Assembly: GCF_000760695.4 (NCBI RefSeq)
Contig: NZ_JHEG04000001.1
Coordinates: 5,586,204 to 5,650,203 of the forward strand
DNA length: 64,000 nt
Source of the DNA: Tolypothrix bouteillei VB521301
GTDB taxonomy: Bacteria > Cyanobacteriota > Cyanobacteriia > Cyanobacteriales > Nostocaceae
Reading direction: 5' to 3'
Of this stretch, positions 9,858 to 18,651 are shown piece by piece. A model generated the notes under the pieces. The model saw nothing but the letters and a program-made list of their open reading frames with translations. It did not search any database and had not been told where the DNA came from. Made by a program: the position numbers and the translations under genes. How positions within the stretch are numbered: the stretch's first letter is position 1; every line of letters begins with the position of its first letter.

Positions 9858-9878
9858 AGAAGTGGCAGAGCCACTTCT
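9858..9878 (-). terminator. Minus-strand terminator-like hairpin in the rtcB-helicase spacer
   Basis: AGAAGTGGC (9858-9866) and GCCACTTCT (9870-9878) form a perfect 9-bp stem with a 3-nt loop. On the minus strand it is followed by a T run (the A run at 9852-9858). The only upstream gene on that strand stops at 10389, so it would end either a 500-nt helicase 3' UTR or a separate small RNA. Confidence 0.5.
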
Positions 9879-10218
9879 AAGTAATTCCCAGGTAGAACCT
9901 AATATTTAGTATAACTTTTATAAATATTCCAAATCGTATAATTACACACTTATTAATTTTCCAATTTCCTTTGCTTTTTATGTTTTTAATGTAGAGATGT
10001 AACGAGCAACCTCTTTAAACATAAAGTTTGTATCCCCCTAAATTATTCGTAAAAATTTTCAGTGATTTGGGTGGATAATACCTATTAAAGCCTTATTTGG
10101 TGGATATTACCCACCCTAGGTATATTTAAATCAAATAAGTTATGGCAATCTTCTCTGATTCATAGCAAGTAAAAGACGCATATTCCCGACTGCTTAAAGA
10201 AGTCGTTCGTTTTAGGCT

Positions 10219-10302
10219 AATACGGTTCAGTTAACAATATCTAATCCTTGAAGATCCCCCCAACCCTACAACCGAAAGGGGGGATCGAGCCTTATCTGAA
10301 CC
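10219..10302. repeat. Dispersed repeat copy A with nested hairpins
   Basis: A 27-base segment (10225-10251, beginning GTTCAGTTAACAATATC) is identical to 41707-41733. Here it is followed by a perfect 9-bp hairpin, GATCCCCCC (10253-10261) / GGGGGGATC (10278-10286). The whole is bracketed by GGTTCAG (10224-10230) and CTGAACC (10296-10302). It looks like a small non-coding mobile or REP-like element downstream of a gene. No transposase is present. Confidence 0.55.
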
Positions 10303-10388
10303 TTGTTACGTTTTAGGCGGGTTGAATTTCCCGCTGAAAACATTCCACTGTTGCCTGTTCCCTCATAAAATGATTTGGGATTGCTATA

Positions 10389-13070
10389 CTATTCCACAAC
10401 TTCATTAACAGGAAATCTATCAATCAATTGCATTGCACGATTGGCATTACGGCGGAGGGTATCTGACAAATGGGGTACGTGAGGAATTTGTGAAAGTAAA
10501 TCTAAAGTCCGGCGTAAAATTCTTACCACATCGCCCTCATCTAAACTTGTACTATCGCATAATTCTACCCACTCCATTCCCAATGCCCATTGTTCTACTA
10601 AAGAAACCAAATTGATATATTTAGTCTCCAAACCTACGGGTAATGCTACACCATGGCGGTATTGAACTTTAAGTACGGAACGACGAATTTTTTGCAGTCT
10701 CGTCCAAGCCTCATCCACGCTGGAGGAGATCTCAAAGTTAACTTTGCTGTCAGGACGTGGTGTTTCGGTCACCAATGCTGCTACTGTCGCTGCTAAATGT
10801 TGCGGATCTAAATTATCTAGTTCCTTACTAGCAAGTACCAAGCCCAACCATAATTCATTTTCTCCTCGAAGGGCTGCAGCACTCTGTCCCAATTCTGTAG
10901 GAACCAAATCAACCAGACATTCAAAGTGCTGTAGAATTGCAATTAAATTTAGAAATTCCTCCCAATGACGCTGGGATTCTTGCTCAACTTGCGATCGCAA
11001 CTCCTGAATTTCTTCTTTTAATTCAGCAACACGTACTTTTCGTTTGGAAAGATTGCTCACATTACCAGACTGATGCAAGGGATGAGCCTCTAATTGCTGC
11101 TGTACTGCAACAAGGCGGCTTAACTGTTCTGCAACTTCTGGAGCCATATATTCAGTTCCACTGGGGTCGGGAATCTGTTGGGCTATTGCGGCTGTTTCCC
11201 AATTACCTGCAAGTGTTTGTCCCCGTTTCAAAGGTATCTCTGGTGGTGGGAGTAAATCCGCAGGCACTTCTATTCTGGGTAATTCTGCATACAAATCCAA
11301 CACATCCGAGGGTGTTACGACATACCACCGATTATCTCGCCCCAAACAAACTAAATAACTCGTTTGAGAAGGACCTGGTGTTTTCCCCACCAAAACGGCT
11401 GGAATTGGCGCGGGCATTGTAAAGTTTTTACTCTTAAGACTCAAAAGCGTTCCCGATACGGCAAACCCCAACATCATTGCCAATTCTTCTTGTCGGGTTT
11501 CTTGAGCTTGTTCTTGCAGCGTTTTCAATAACTGACGTTCTACCCGCAAGCGTTGTCGCAATTTTTCATATACAGCGAGTTCCCCTTCATCAACTGCTTC
11601 AATCTGCGCTTGAAGATCGCCTAATTGCGTTTCTAAATATTCTATGTACTCATACTGTGGTTTGAGATGAAGGTTTGCCAAATATTGACCAAAACTGCGT
11701 TCTATCAGTTCTCTTGATTGTTCAACCGTATGAGTTTGCAGTAGGTTTAGCACCATGCCGTAACTCGGTGTAAACTGGCTGACCAAGGGATCTGGTTTAG
11801 ATGTCGCTAAATAAGCTGCTTCCTTTGCTCCTTCAAAAGGAGTTTGCAGCGTCACCACATGACCCCGTTCATCCATCCCCCGACGACCTGCTCTTCCTGC
11901 CATTTGCAAAAACTCAGAAGCATTCAACAAGCGGTGTCCTGTATCGGTACGTTTGGAAAGGGTAGAAATGACTGTTGTTCTGGCTGGCATATTGATCCCA
12001 GCTGCCAAAGTTTCGGTAGCAAATACAACTTTAATCAGCCCTTGCTGAAAAAGTTCTTCTACCAGTACTTTCCAAGCAGGTAATACTCCCGCATGGTGCG
12101 CCGCAATCCCCCGGTATAAAGGTCCAACGTGTCCGGAGCGACCTGCATCTGGATTTCGTGTTAAAAATTCGTCAATTTGCCTGCGTAACTGCTGCGCTTC
12201 TTCTCTATTAACAAGCCAGAGGTCGCCGACTTCTCCCACGGCTTTATCACAACCCCGGCGACTAAAGATAAAGTAAATAGCTGGTAACATATCCCGTTCT
12301 TGGAGTGCGGTCAGAACGTGAGTAATTTCAGGTGCTTCAGCTCTTACGTTTTTACCTTTTTCTTTGTCTCCCTTTTTCTTCTTCTTAATAAGGCGGGAGT
12401 TAATTTTGGTTTTGTCGTCATTTAATAGGGGAAATAACCCTTTTGTTGTCCCAAAGTGAAATTCTAAAGGGACAGGTCGAAAATCTGAGTAAATCAAGTC
12501 TGTGGGACCGTGAACTTGATTTAACCAGTCGGTCAGTTCATCACTATTAGCAACCGTTGCTGACAGGGCTACAAGTTGAACAGTCCGGGGACAATATATG
12601 ATGGATTCTTCCCAAACTGTTCCCCGTTGGCGATCGTTCATGTAATGGCACTCGTCAAGCACCACCCCCTCAACATCTGCCAAAGAAATCCCAACTTGTC
12701 CGATAGGCGTACCATAGAGCATATTGCGAAAAATCTCTGTGGTCATAACCAATATCGATGCATCTCGGTTGATCGAGGCGTCTCCAGTCAAGAGACCGAC
12801 ATTATCAAAACCGAATTTTTCGCGAAAGTCTCGCAGTTTCTGATTTGAGAGTGCCTTGAGAGGAGTCGTGTAGAAAACTCGCTTTCCTCGCGACAGGGCG
12901 CGATAAATAGCATATTCCCCTATTAACGTTTTACCTGAACCCGTGGGCGCACACACAACAACAGAGCGTCCGGCGTTCAGAGACGCGATCGCTTCCTTTT
13001 GGAACCGATCCAGTTCAAAAGGGAAGATCGAACTTGGGTCAACTTCAGGAGACAGCGCAGGATAGTTCAC
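10389..13070 (-). CDS. Ski2/Mtr4-like DExH-box RNA helicase
   Basis: An 893-aa superfamily 2 helicase. RecA1 carries the Q-motif region FELDRFQ, Walker A APTGSGKT (about 41-48), TTPLKALSNQK, DECHYMND (the DExH box, about 139) and SATVAN. RecA2 carries IYFIFSRRGCD, FATETLAAGINMPARTTV and QMAGRAGRRG (motif VI). The C-terminal 400 residues hold a coiled coil (about 490-530) and the helical Ski2-type C-domain (DLLSQIPHVPHL). Ski2-like enzymes act in RNA unwinding and decay; a bacterial partner is unknown. The start is GTG. A lysine-rich insertion (KKKKKGDKEKGK) sits between the two RecA lobes. Confidence 0.9.
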   Translation of the reverse strand: MNYPALSPEVDPSSIFPFELDRFQKEAIASLNAGRSVVVCAPTGSGKTLIGEYAIYRALSRGKRVFYTTPLKALSNQKLRDFREKFGFDNVGLLTGDASINRDASILVMTTEIFRNMLYGTPIGQVGISLADVEGVVLDECHYMNDRQRGTVWEESIIYCPRTVQLVALSATVANSDELTDWLNQVHGPTDLIYSDFRPVPLEFHFGTTKGLFPLLNDDKTKINSRLIKKKKKGDKEKGKNVRAEAPEITHVLTALQERDMLPAIYFIFSRRGCDKAVGEVGDLWLVNREEAQQLRRQIDEFLTRNPDAGRSGHVGPLYRGIAAHHAGVLPAWKVLVEELFQQGLIKVVFATETLAAGINMPARTTVISTLSKRTDTGHRLLNASEFLQMAGRAGRRGMDERGHVVTLQTPFEGAKEAAYLATSKPDPLVSQFTPSYGMVLNLLQTHTVEQSRELIERSFGQYLANLHLKPQYEYIEYLETQLGDLQAQIEAVDEGELAVYEKLRQRLRVERQLLKTLQEQAQETRQEELAMMLGFAVSGTLLSLKSKNFTMPAPIPAVLVGKTPGPSQTSYLVCLGRDNRWYVVTPSDVLDLYAELPRIEVPADLLPPPEIPLKRGQTLAGNWETAAIAQQIPDPSGTEYMAPEVAEQLSRLVAVQQQLEAHPLHQSGNVSNLSKRKVRVAELKEEIQELRSQVEQESQRHWEEFLNLIAILQHFECLVDLVPTELGQSAAALRGENELWLGLVLASKELDNLDPQHLAATVAALVTETPRPDSKVNFEISSSVDEAWTRLQKIRRSVLKVQYRHGVALPVGLETKYINLVSLVEQWALGMEWVELCDSTSLDEGDVVRILRRTLDLLSQIPHVPHLSDTLRRNANRAMQLIDRFPVNEVVE

Positions 13071-13133
13071 TCAATCTTAATTGCAACCATATCATCTACT
13101 ATATTAACCAGTCTTTTGTCAACTTAGGCGATT

Positions 13134-13168
13134 GTTAATTGCTAATTGCTAATTGCTAATTGCTAATT
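13134..13168. repeat. Short tandem repeat, heptamer GCTAATT x5
   Basis: Five adjacent 7-bp units, GTTAATT (13134) then four GCTAATT, immediately before the larger heptamer array and separated from it by six bases. This is the short tandemly repeated repetitive (STRR) type known from heterocystous cyanobacteria. Confidence 0.85.
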
Positions 13169-13174
13169 CAACAT

Positions 13175-13348
13175 CAGCCATCAGCTATCAGCCATTAGCC
13201 ATTAGCCGTTAGCCGTTAGCCATCAGCCATCAGCCATTAGCCATCAGCCATTAGCCATCAGCCATCAGCCATCAGCCATTAGCCATTAGCCATTAGCCAT
13301 TAGCCATCAGCCATTAGCCATTAGCCATTAACCATTAACCATTAGCCA
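13175..13348. repeat. Heptamer array (C/T)AGCCAT, about 25 units
   Basis: From 13175 the sequence runs in perfect 7-bp phase for 174 bp: 24 full units and six bases of a 25th, with unit variants CAGCCAT, TAGCCAT, TAGCCGT, CAGCTAT and TAACCAT. There are no spacers, so it is not CRISPR. The array reaches into proC, whose TAA stop (13342-13344) lies in the last units. It is noncoding and probably arises by replication slippage. Confidence 0.9.
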
Positions 13349-14157
13349 CGACCCAATTCCTGAGAGCGTGCTGTAGCGGCTTTAACTGCTTGAATTAAAG
13401 CCGAACGAAAAGAAGCTTGCTCTAGTTGAGCAATGCCAGCAATTGTCGTACCACCAGGACTGGTAACGCGATCTTTAAGTTCTGCTGGATGAATTTTTGT
13501 TTCATGGAGAAGCTTTGCTGTTCCCAGTACGGTTTGTAGGGCAAGTTGGTTGGCTATTGCTCTTGGTAAACCTGAGAAGACTCCACCATCCGCAAGTGCT
13601 TCTACCATGAGCGCTACGTAAGCCGGACCCGAACCCGATAGCCCTGTGACTGCATCCATCAAGCTTTCTGAAACTTCTACGACTTCTCCTACTGCCGAAA
13701 AAAGTTTCTTTGCTATTTCTTGGTGATGTGCCTTGGTATATGCCCCCATACATATTGCCGTCATTCCCGCCCCTACAGTCGCAGGGGTGTTTGGCATTGC
13801 CCGAATGACGGGTATGTGAGGAAAAGCTGCTTCTAATTGACCGAGAGTCACACCTGCCAATATGGAAATGACTAAAGGTTTTGAACCTGTGGGTATGACA
13901 TCTGCTAATTCTTGAGCGATCGCGCTAAATACCTGGGGCTTAACTGCCAGAAATAGGACTTCTGTTGCTTGTGTAAACACCAAACGATTATCTGGTGTTA
14001 AAGTCACGCCGTACTCCTCCTGTAAGAAAACTTGCCGGGAGGGCTGCGGTTCGCTAACTATAACTTCTGATGGCTGGTATATTTTACGAGCAATAAGACG
14101 GGATAACAGCGCTTCTCCCATTACCCCGCCGCCTATTAAGCCAAATTTAGTTGTCAT
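13342..14157 (-). CDS. proC: Pyrroline-5-carboxylate reductase
   Basis: Last step of proline synthesis: NAD(P)H-dependent reduction of pyrroline-5-carboxylate. 271 aa, normal length. The N-terminal Rossmann motif is FGLIGGGVMGEALL, followed by FLAVKPQVF, VISILAGV and VIRAMPNTPATVGAGMTA. The C-terminal family signature is SGLSGSGPAYVALMVEALADGG (13 of its residues form the dimer/substrate helix), with VTSPGGTT near residue 245. It is the last gene of the minus-strand pipX-pipY-sepF-proC run, 89 bp after sepF. The stop codon lies within the heptamer array. Confidence 0.95.
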   Translation of the reverse strand: MTTKFGLIGGGVMGEALLSRLIARKIYQPSEVIVSEPQPSRQVFLQEEYGVTLTPDNRLVFTQATEVLFLAVKPQVFSAIAQELADVIPTGSKPLVISILAGVTLGQLEAAFPHIPVIRAMPNTPATVGAGMTAICMGAYTKAHHQEIAKKLFSAVGEVVEVSESLMDAVTGLSGSGPAYVALMVEALADGGVFSGLPRAIANQLALQTVLGTAKLLHETKIHPAELKDRVTSPGGTTIAGIAQLEQASFRSALIQAVKAATARSQELGRG

Positions 14158-14246
14158 TTATGATTTGCCAAAAGTCAACTGCCGATTGTCATTTATCGTT
14201 ATAATAAGGACAAATAACAAAGACAAAGGACCTATCGCTCATATAT

Positions 14247-14837
14247 CTACTGTGCTACGCGGTTGGCGTCATTTCCCCAAGTTTGATTTGGGGTTGTTGT
14301 AGGGCGCGGACGCGCAGGTGGTTGAGGTACTTCGTGCAGAACACCCGTCTGAGTGCTCACTTGTACGCAGCTTGGTGTAAACAAGAATATGCTCTCGCCG
14401 ATGCGTTCTTGATGTCCATCTAACGCGTAAGTTCCACCTGCAACAAAGTCTACTGCCCGTTGTGCTTGATCTGGGTCCATGATTGTTAAATTTAACACAA
14501 CTGACTTACGCTCTCGCAATGCTTGAATTGCCTGGGGCATTTCTTCAAAGGTGCGTGGCTCTAGCACCAATACTTCTGAAATTCCATTCATTGCTCCTGG
14601 CATACCAATAACATTACTCATCGGCTTAGAACCTGCTGCTATATCATTTCCTATTGTAGGCACAGGTTCGCGCCAACGTCGATTAGCTGGTGTAGGTTCT
14701 TGTGGTGTTTGTTGAGACGCATTTTGTTCCTGATACAGATTTTGGTAGCTTTCTGTATCGGGTTCTTCTTCATAGTAATACTCTACTGGCTCATTTAGAC
14801 CAACGAAGTCTCTCAGCTTAGAAAATATATTGTTCAT
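14247..14837 (-). CDS. sepF: Cell division protein SepF (Ylmf/Cdv2)
   Basis: Cytoplasmic Z-ring partner that binds membrane and FtsZ. From ATG 14837 the protein is 196 aa and starts [14 protein letters not shown], an amphipathic membrane helix. I prefer this start because CTAGGAG lies about 9 nt upstream; an in-frame ATG seven codons earlier has no such site. The linker (about 20-80) is acidic and Gln/Pro-rich. The SepF core (about 85-170) reads [21 protein letters not shown] and [21 protein letters not shown], with SIFLFTP near its end. A proline-rich tail follows. It lies between pipY and proC. Confidence 0.92.
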   Translation of the reverse strand: MNNIFSKLRDFVGLNEPVEYYYEEEPDTESYQNLYQEQNASQQTPQEPTPANRRWREPVPTIGNDIAAGSKPMSNVIGMPGAMNGISEVLVLEPRTFEEMPQAIQALRERKSVVLNLTIMDPDQAQRAVDFVAGGTYALDGHQERIGESIFLFTPSCVQVSTQTGVLHEVPQPPARPRPTTTPNQTWGNDANRVAQ

Positions 14838-15223
14838 GGTTTGCGCTCCTAGTGCCAATCACTATTGACTGTAGTGACTAAAATAACTCAGTCAACTCTC
14901 ACTGCTACAATGGTCAGATATAACCCAGCAAATTTTAGCGCTGTTTGTAGCATCTATTACGTTTTGTTTTATGAACAGAAAATGCCCCCTGGTCTGTCCC
15001 TTATATTGTCTTGCACACAATAATGAGTCCAGATTATAACTTAACTAGAACGCTAGGGGAAGTTTATGACATCCTTTTTTTAATCTTTTATTTTTTTTAA
15101 TCTTTATAAGCGTTGACTCAAATAAAAGGATGAAGGATGAAGTGTAGCTAGCAAAGGCACTCAGGCACTCGTAAGTATGTAACAAATTGAGAATAAAGCT
15201 TTTATCCTTCATCCTTTATCCGT
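14838..15223. other. pipY-sepF spacer with long inverted repeat
   Basis: 386 bp without a gene. AAAGGATGAAGGAT (15125-15138) is repeated as its reverse complement at 15204-15217, only seven bases from the pipY stop. The 65-nt loop is large for a terminator, but a transcript end of pipXY is plausible. The part next to sepF (14860-15060) should hold the sepF-proC promoter. No regulatory motif was identified with confidence. Confidence 0.45.
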
Positions 15224-15892
15224 TTAAGGTCTTTCACCAAATAAAATGGTTCCCAATCTGACCATCGTTGTACCTGCTTGTATTGCCAGTTGGTAATCGC
15301 CTGACATACCCATGCTCAGTTGGTGCATTTTTATGTTAGATAAATTTTTGTCTTGAATTTCTCTAGCTAGGTCTCGAGTGCGATAAAACACATCCAGTAT
15401 CTCGGAATCATTTAATCCCAGTGGTGGAATTGTCATCAAACCATTAATTTGTAGATTTTTACACTCATTAAGTTGTGATAAATCTTCTAGTAACTGTGGT
15501 ACAGTCCAACCTGACTTGTTAGGATCGCTCTTGATTTTCACTTGCAGGCAAACAAAAGGGCTTCGTCCCAATTGCTGTGCTAATTGGTTTAAGCGTTGAG
15601 CCAGTTTCAAACTATCCACAGAATGTATCCACTCAAAGTGTTCTATGGCAAGTTTTGCTTTGTTGCTTTGCAAGTGACCAATAAAGTGCCAGGTAATATC
15701 TGGTAAATCTTGCAACTCACGTTGTTTGGTTGCTGCCTCTTGGATGCGACTCTCTCCAAAATCGCGAATCCCGGCAGCATAGGCATAGCGCATCATTTCA
15801 GAGGTGACTTGCTTGGTAACAGCAATTAACCGAACTGAACTTGGGAGAGAGGACTGAATGGCAATAATACGTTCCTTGGGCGAACTACTCAT
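15224..15892 (-). CDS. pipY: PLP homeostasis protein (YggS/PLPBP family)
   Basis: A 222-aa single-domain fold-type III PLP-binding protein involved in vitamin B6 and amino acid balance; it has no known catalysis. Signatures are RLIAVTKQV with the PLP lysine (about residue 27), FGESRIQEA, WHFIGHLQSNKAK, QVKIKSDPNKSGW, LSMGMSGDYQLAI and VRLGTILFGER. Its ATG overlaps the pipX stop by 4 bp (ATGA), so the two are translationally coupled. This is the pipX-pipY operon known from cyanobacteria. Confidence 0.94.
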   Translation of the reverse strand: MSSSPKERIIAIQSSLPSSVRLIAVTKQVTSEMMRYAYAAGIRDFGESRIQEAATKQRELQDLPDITWHFIGHLQSNKAKLAIEHFEWIHSVDSLKLAQRLNQLAQQLGRSPFVCLQVKIKSDPNKSGWTVPQLLEDLSQLNECKNLQINGLMTIPPLGLNDSEILDVFYRTRDLAREIQDKNLSNIKMHQLSMGMSGDYQLAIQAGTTMVRLGTILFGERP

Positions 15893-16167
15893 TGGAAGGT
15901 GCGTTGGAAAACACTGTGAAGCTGATCGTACTCTTGTGATTGTCCGCTACGTCGTAAATTCCGTAAACGGGTTTCTAATAACATTCTTGCTTCTGTACGT
16001 CCAATTGACTGGAATTTGAGACCCTTTGCATCAGTTGTTACTAAAAAGAACAAGCGCTGTGCGTAAAGCGTAGTGAACAACTCCTGGTTCTCGTCCACCA
16101 TACAAATCCTATAAAGCAAACCCCAAGTTGGATGATTTATGTAAGTTTCCGAGTTTTCTGAGTACAT
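15889..16167 (-). CDS. pipX: PII-interacting protein PipX, NtcA co-activator
   Basis: A 92-aa cyanobacterium-specific regulator that shuttles between PII (GlnB) and the nitrogen regulator NtcA. The N-terminal Tudor-like beta domain (about 5-55) contains ETYINHPTWGLLYRIC and LFTTLYAQRLFFLV. The C-terminal helices (about 58-92) contain GRTEARMLLETRLRNLRR. Length matches known PipX (about 89 aa). It is the first gene of the pipX-pipY pair, with about 170 bp between it and the next gene upstream on the same strand. No clear GTA-N8-TAC NtcA box was found there by eye. Confidence 0.95.
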   Translation of the reverse strand: MYSENSETYINHPTWGLLYRICMVDENQELFTTLYAQRLFFLVTTDAKGLKFQSIGRTEARMLLETRLRNLRRSGQSQEYDQLHSVFQRTFQ

Positions 16168-16335
16168 TTAATACTGTTTGATGATGAATGTATCAATAAA
16201 GGTGCAAAAACTCTGACAGTGATGGATGTGTCGCTGAATTTTTGCTGAAAAGTGCCAAAGTAGTGTAAAACCATTAGATTTTGTCACGAGCTATTAGTCA
16301 AGAGCTATTCCAAGAGAAGTCATTAACTAATAGCT

Positions 16336-17886
16336 TCAATTACAGTTTCTAGTCTCACCACTGAAAGGCTTTTGATTTAAGACTGCTGCTAGAGCTTGAA
16401 GTTGTGCTTGTGCTTTATACAGCGATTCATACCATTCTCTCTCAGGATCGCTGTCTGCTACAATTCCAGCTCCTACTTGTCCCCAGACAGTATTTATTGA
16501 GGATTTTGGCTTGGGGATTGAGGCATGGGCATTGATTATTAATTCTTCTGCCTTGTCTCCCTTGTTACCCTTGTCTTTTACAGTACAAGGAGCTAATAGA
16601 AGAGTACGGATAAGAATATTTAAGTCCAAATTACCCCGCCAATCTAAATAGCCGCATGAACCGTAGAACAAGCTGCGCCGTGTTGGTTCGAGTTCTTCAA
16701 TAATTTCCATGCACCTCACTTTAGGGCAACCTGTAATTGTGCCGCCAGGAAACATGGCACGAATTAAGTCAAGGGCATTACATTCAGATTTTAGAGCTCC
16801 TTTGATATTGCTGACAAGATGCATGACGTGGCTGTAACGCTCAATTGTCAATAATTCATCAACAGTCACAGTTCCCCATTCACAGACTCGCCCTAAATCA
16901 TTGCGTTCTAAGTCCACAAGCATAACGTGTTCGGCGCGTTCTTTGGTATTGTTCAGTAGTTCTTGCGCCAACTGTCGATCTTCGCTAGGTGTCATTCCAC
17001 GCGATCGCGTCCCGGCAATAGGTCTTGTAGATGCATAACATTTTGTATCTCCATATTTTTGTAGTTGTACTAACCTTTCTGGGGAACAACTTACGACTTC
17101 CCCCCAAGGAGTTTGCCAGTAGCTTGCAAACGGAGAAGGATTGATCTGTTGCAGAACCCGATATACGTCCCAACCACAAGCTGTTGTTTGTATTTCAAAA
17201 CGCAGCGACAGATTTGCCTGAAAGATATCTCCAGCTTGAATGTATTTTTTTGCACGGTTAACTGCTGCCTCGTATTGTTGTTGAGATACGTGGAAGAAGG
17301 GCGTGGAGAGGTGGGGAGGTGCGTTCTGATGACTCGGGGCTGAGGTGGATCGTATTCCCTTGTCGTCTGCTGCTTCTAATTTCTTCTCAAGCTCATCGAG
17401 TCCAACAGGACTACTAGCGGCTAGCCATAAAATTTGCTCTTTGTGGTTTAGGACAGCGAAGCACTCTGGTTCGTACCAAAAAGCTACTGGAAATGGTAAG
17501 AGGTCGGGTTTGTTGAAAGGTAGCTGTTCAATTTCCCATGCCACATCATAGCCCAACCAACCCAGCCAACCGCCTGTGAAGGGAAGAGGAGGAGGGGGGG
17601 GTAGGGGTGACATTTCCCGTTGTTCCCGTAGCAACTTGTCTAAAAATGGTAAAACTTCTCCAAGTGGTGGTGTCCACATTCGTGGAACTCCATCAACAAC
17701 CCGAGGTGCGCCAGCACAAATAGAATATTGAGCCAGGTGGGGACAATCTGTTGGTGTTGGGTAAGGGCTTTCCAGTAAAGTGGCAATTTTATATTGGGAG
17801 GTATGGCGAAATAAAGCAATGAAAATATCAGAACCTGTACGATTTTCTAAGGGAAGCGATCGCCAATACCAAGGCTTTGTCATCAT
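16336..17886 (-). CDS. Chorismate-binding enzyme, anthranilate/aminodeoxychorismate synthase component I
   Basis: 516 aa. It converts chorismate to anthranilate or 4-amino-4-deoxychorismate with a glutamine amidotransferase partner that is not adjacent here. The C-terminal chorismate domain (about 205-500) has FQANLSLRFE, SCSPERLV, RPIAGTRSRG, RAEHVMLVDLERNDLGRV and FPGGTITGCPKVRCMEII. The N-terminal domain (about 20-190) is divergent, as in PabB/TrpE. The motif is PIAGT rather than the PIKGT of classical PabB, where the lysine is catalytic. By that residue it is TrpE-like, although overall layout and isolation from trp genes resemble cyanobacterial PabB-type genes. The product is therefore uncertain. 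Confidence 0.8.
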   Translation of the reverse strand: MMTKPWYWRSLPLENRTGSDIFIALFRHTSQYKIATLLESPYPTPTDCPHLAQYSICAGAPRVVDGVPRMWTPPLGEVLPFLDKLLREQREMSPLPPPPPLPFTGGWLGWLGYDVAWEIEQLPFNKPDLLPFPVAFWYEPECFAVLNHKEQILWLAASSPVGLDELEKKLEAADDKGIRSTSAPSHQNAPPHLSTPFFHVSQQQYEAAVNRAKKYIQAGDIFQANLSLRFEIQTTACGWDVYRVLQQINPSPFASYWQTPWGEVVSCSPERLVQLQKYGDTKCYASTRPIAGTRSRGMTPSEDRQLAQELLNNTKERAEHVMLVDLERNDLGRVCEWGTVTVDELLTIERYSHVMHLVSNIKGALKSECNALDLIRAMFPGGTITGCPKVRCMEIIEELEPTRRSLFYGSCGYLDWRGNLDLNILIRTLLLAPCTVKDKGNKGDKAEELIINAHASIPKPKSSINTVWGQVGAGIVADSDPEREWYESLYKAQAQLQALAAVLNQKPFSGETRNCN

Positions 17887-18045
17887 CTTTTATCAGAACG
17901 AGCCACGAATGCAGTTAAGTATATATGGCAATTGGCTATTTTTGCCAAAATATTTTTCTAAACCCATATTGCACTATGCTGTTAAATATTAACCACCTTC
18001 AATTCTTATCTATATCGTTTAATTTTAAATTGCCAGATTGGGTCA

Positions 18046-18591
18046 ATGAATATTATCACTACGGAAATCCCTGAAGTTCTAATTATCGAACCAAAAGTCT
18101 TTCAAGACGAACGAGGCTTTTTCTTTGAAGCTTTCAATTATCAAATTTTTACAGAGCAAACAGGTATTTTTGTCAATTTTGTACAAGACAATCACTCAGC
18201 CTCAAAACATAATGTCTTGCGGGGATTGCATTACCAAATTCAACAACCACAGGGAAAGCTTATTCGTGCGATCGCTGGCACTATCTTTGATGTAGCTGTA
18301 GACATTAGAAAAAGTTCTCCCACTTTCGGCAAATGGGTTGGCTGCGAACTCAGTGATGTGAATAAACGACAATTATGGATACCCCCCGGTTTTGCCCACG
18401 GTTTTGTTGTCCGTTCAGAAACAGCCGAAGTTCTATACAAAACTACAGATTATTATGCACCCAAATACGATCGGTGTATTGTTTGGAACGATTCCAATTT
18501 AGCAATAGATTGGAATTTAACAAACCCGCCTATCCTATCTCCCAAAGATGCTGCCGGTCAATCTTTCAAAACAGCTGATATTTTTTTGTAA
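18046..18591 (+). CDS. rfbC: dTDP-4-dehydrorhamnose 3,5-epimerase
   Basis: Third step of dTDP-L-rhamnose synthesis, a cupin-fold epimerase. 181 aa, standard length. Signatures are VLIIEPKVFQDERGFFFEAFN, FVQDNHSASKHNVLRGLHYQ (with the catalytic His), VDIRKSSPTFGKW, LWIPPGFAHGFVV and the YKTTDYYAP segment with the active-site Tyr. It is on the plus strand, upstream of rfbD and rfbA but separated from them by two opposite-strand genes. rfbB is not in the window. Confidence 0.95.
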   Translation: MNIITTEIPEVLIIEPKVFQDERGFFFEAFNYQIFTEQTGIFVNFVQDNHSASKHNVLRGLHYQIQQPQGKLIRAIAGTIFDVAVDIRKSSPTFGKWVGCELSDVNKRQLWIPPGFAHGFVVRSETAEVLYKTTDYYAPKYDRCIVWNDSNLAIDWNLTNPPILSPKDAAGQSFKTADIFL

Positions 18592-18593
18592 GA

Positions 18594-18621
18594 GCTAATG
18601 GCTGATGGCTAATGGCTAATG
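18594..18621. repeat. Heptamer repeat, GCTAATG x4
   Basis: Four tandem 7-bp units (GCTAATG, GCTGATG, GCTAATG, GCTAATG) begin two bases after the rfbC stop. They are the reverse-complement family of the large array at 13175-13348. Confidence 0.75.
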
Positions 18622-18651
18622 GAAGACCGATCGTCAATTAGCAGTTAGCTA

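Larger units (their letters stand above)
9515..10388. other. rtcB-helicase intergenic region, 874 bp
   Basis: No convincing gene; a 72-codon frame at 9691-9909 has no ribosome site and contains a hairpin. The region holds a minus-strand terminator-like hairpin (9858-9878), paired GGGTGGAT / ATTACCCACC elements around 10069-10120, and a dispersed repeat with nested hairpins (10219-10302). A further stem, GCGGG 10317-10321 with CCCGC 10330-10334, lies 55 nt after the helicase stop. Confidence 0.5.

Noticed and set aside
9691..9909. 72-codon frame in the rtcB-helicase spacer
   Set aside because: No ribosome site or recognisable motif, and it spans a terminator-like hairpin.
13134..13348. Array that could be mistaken for CRISPR
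   Set aside because: Units are 7 bp with no spacers and no cas genes are present; it is a tandem heptamer repeat.
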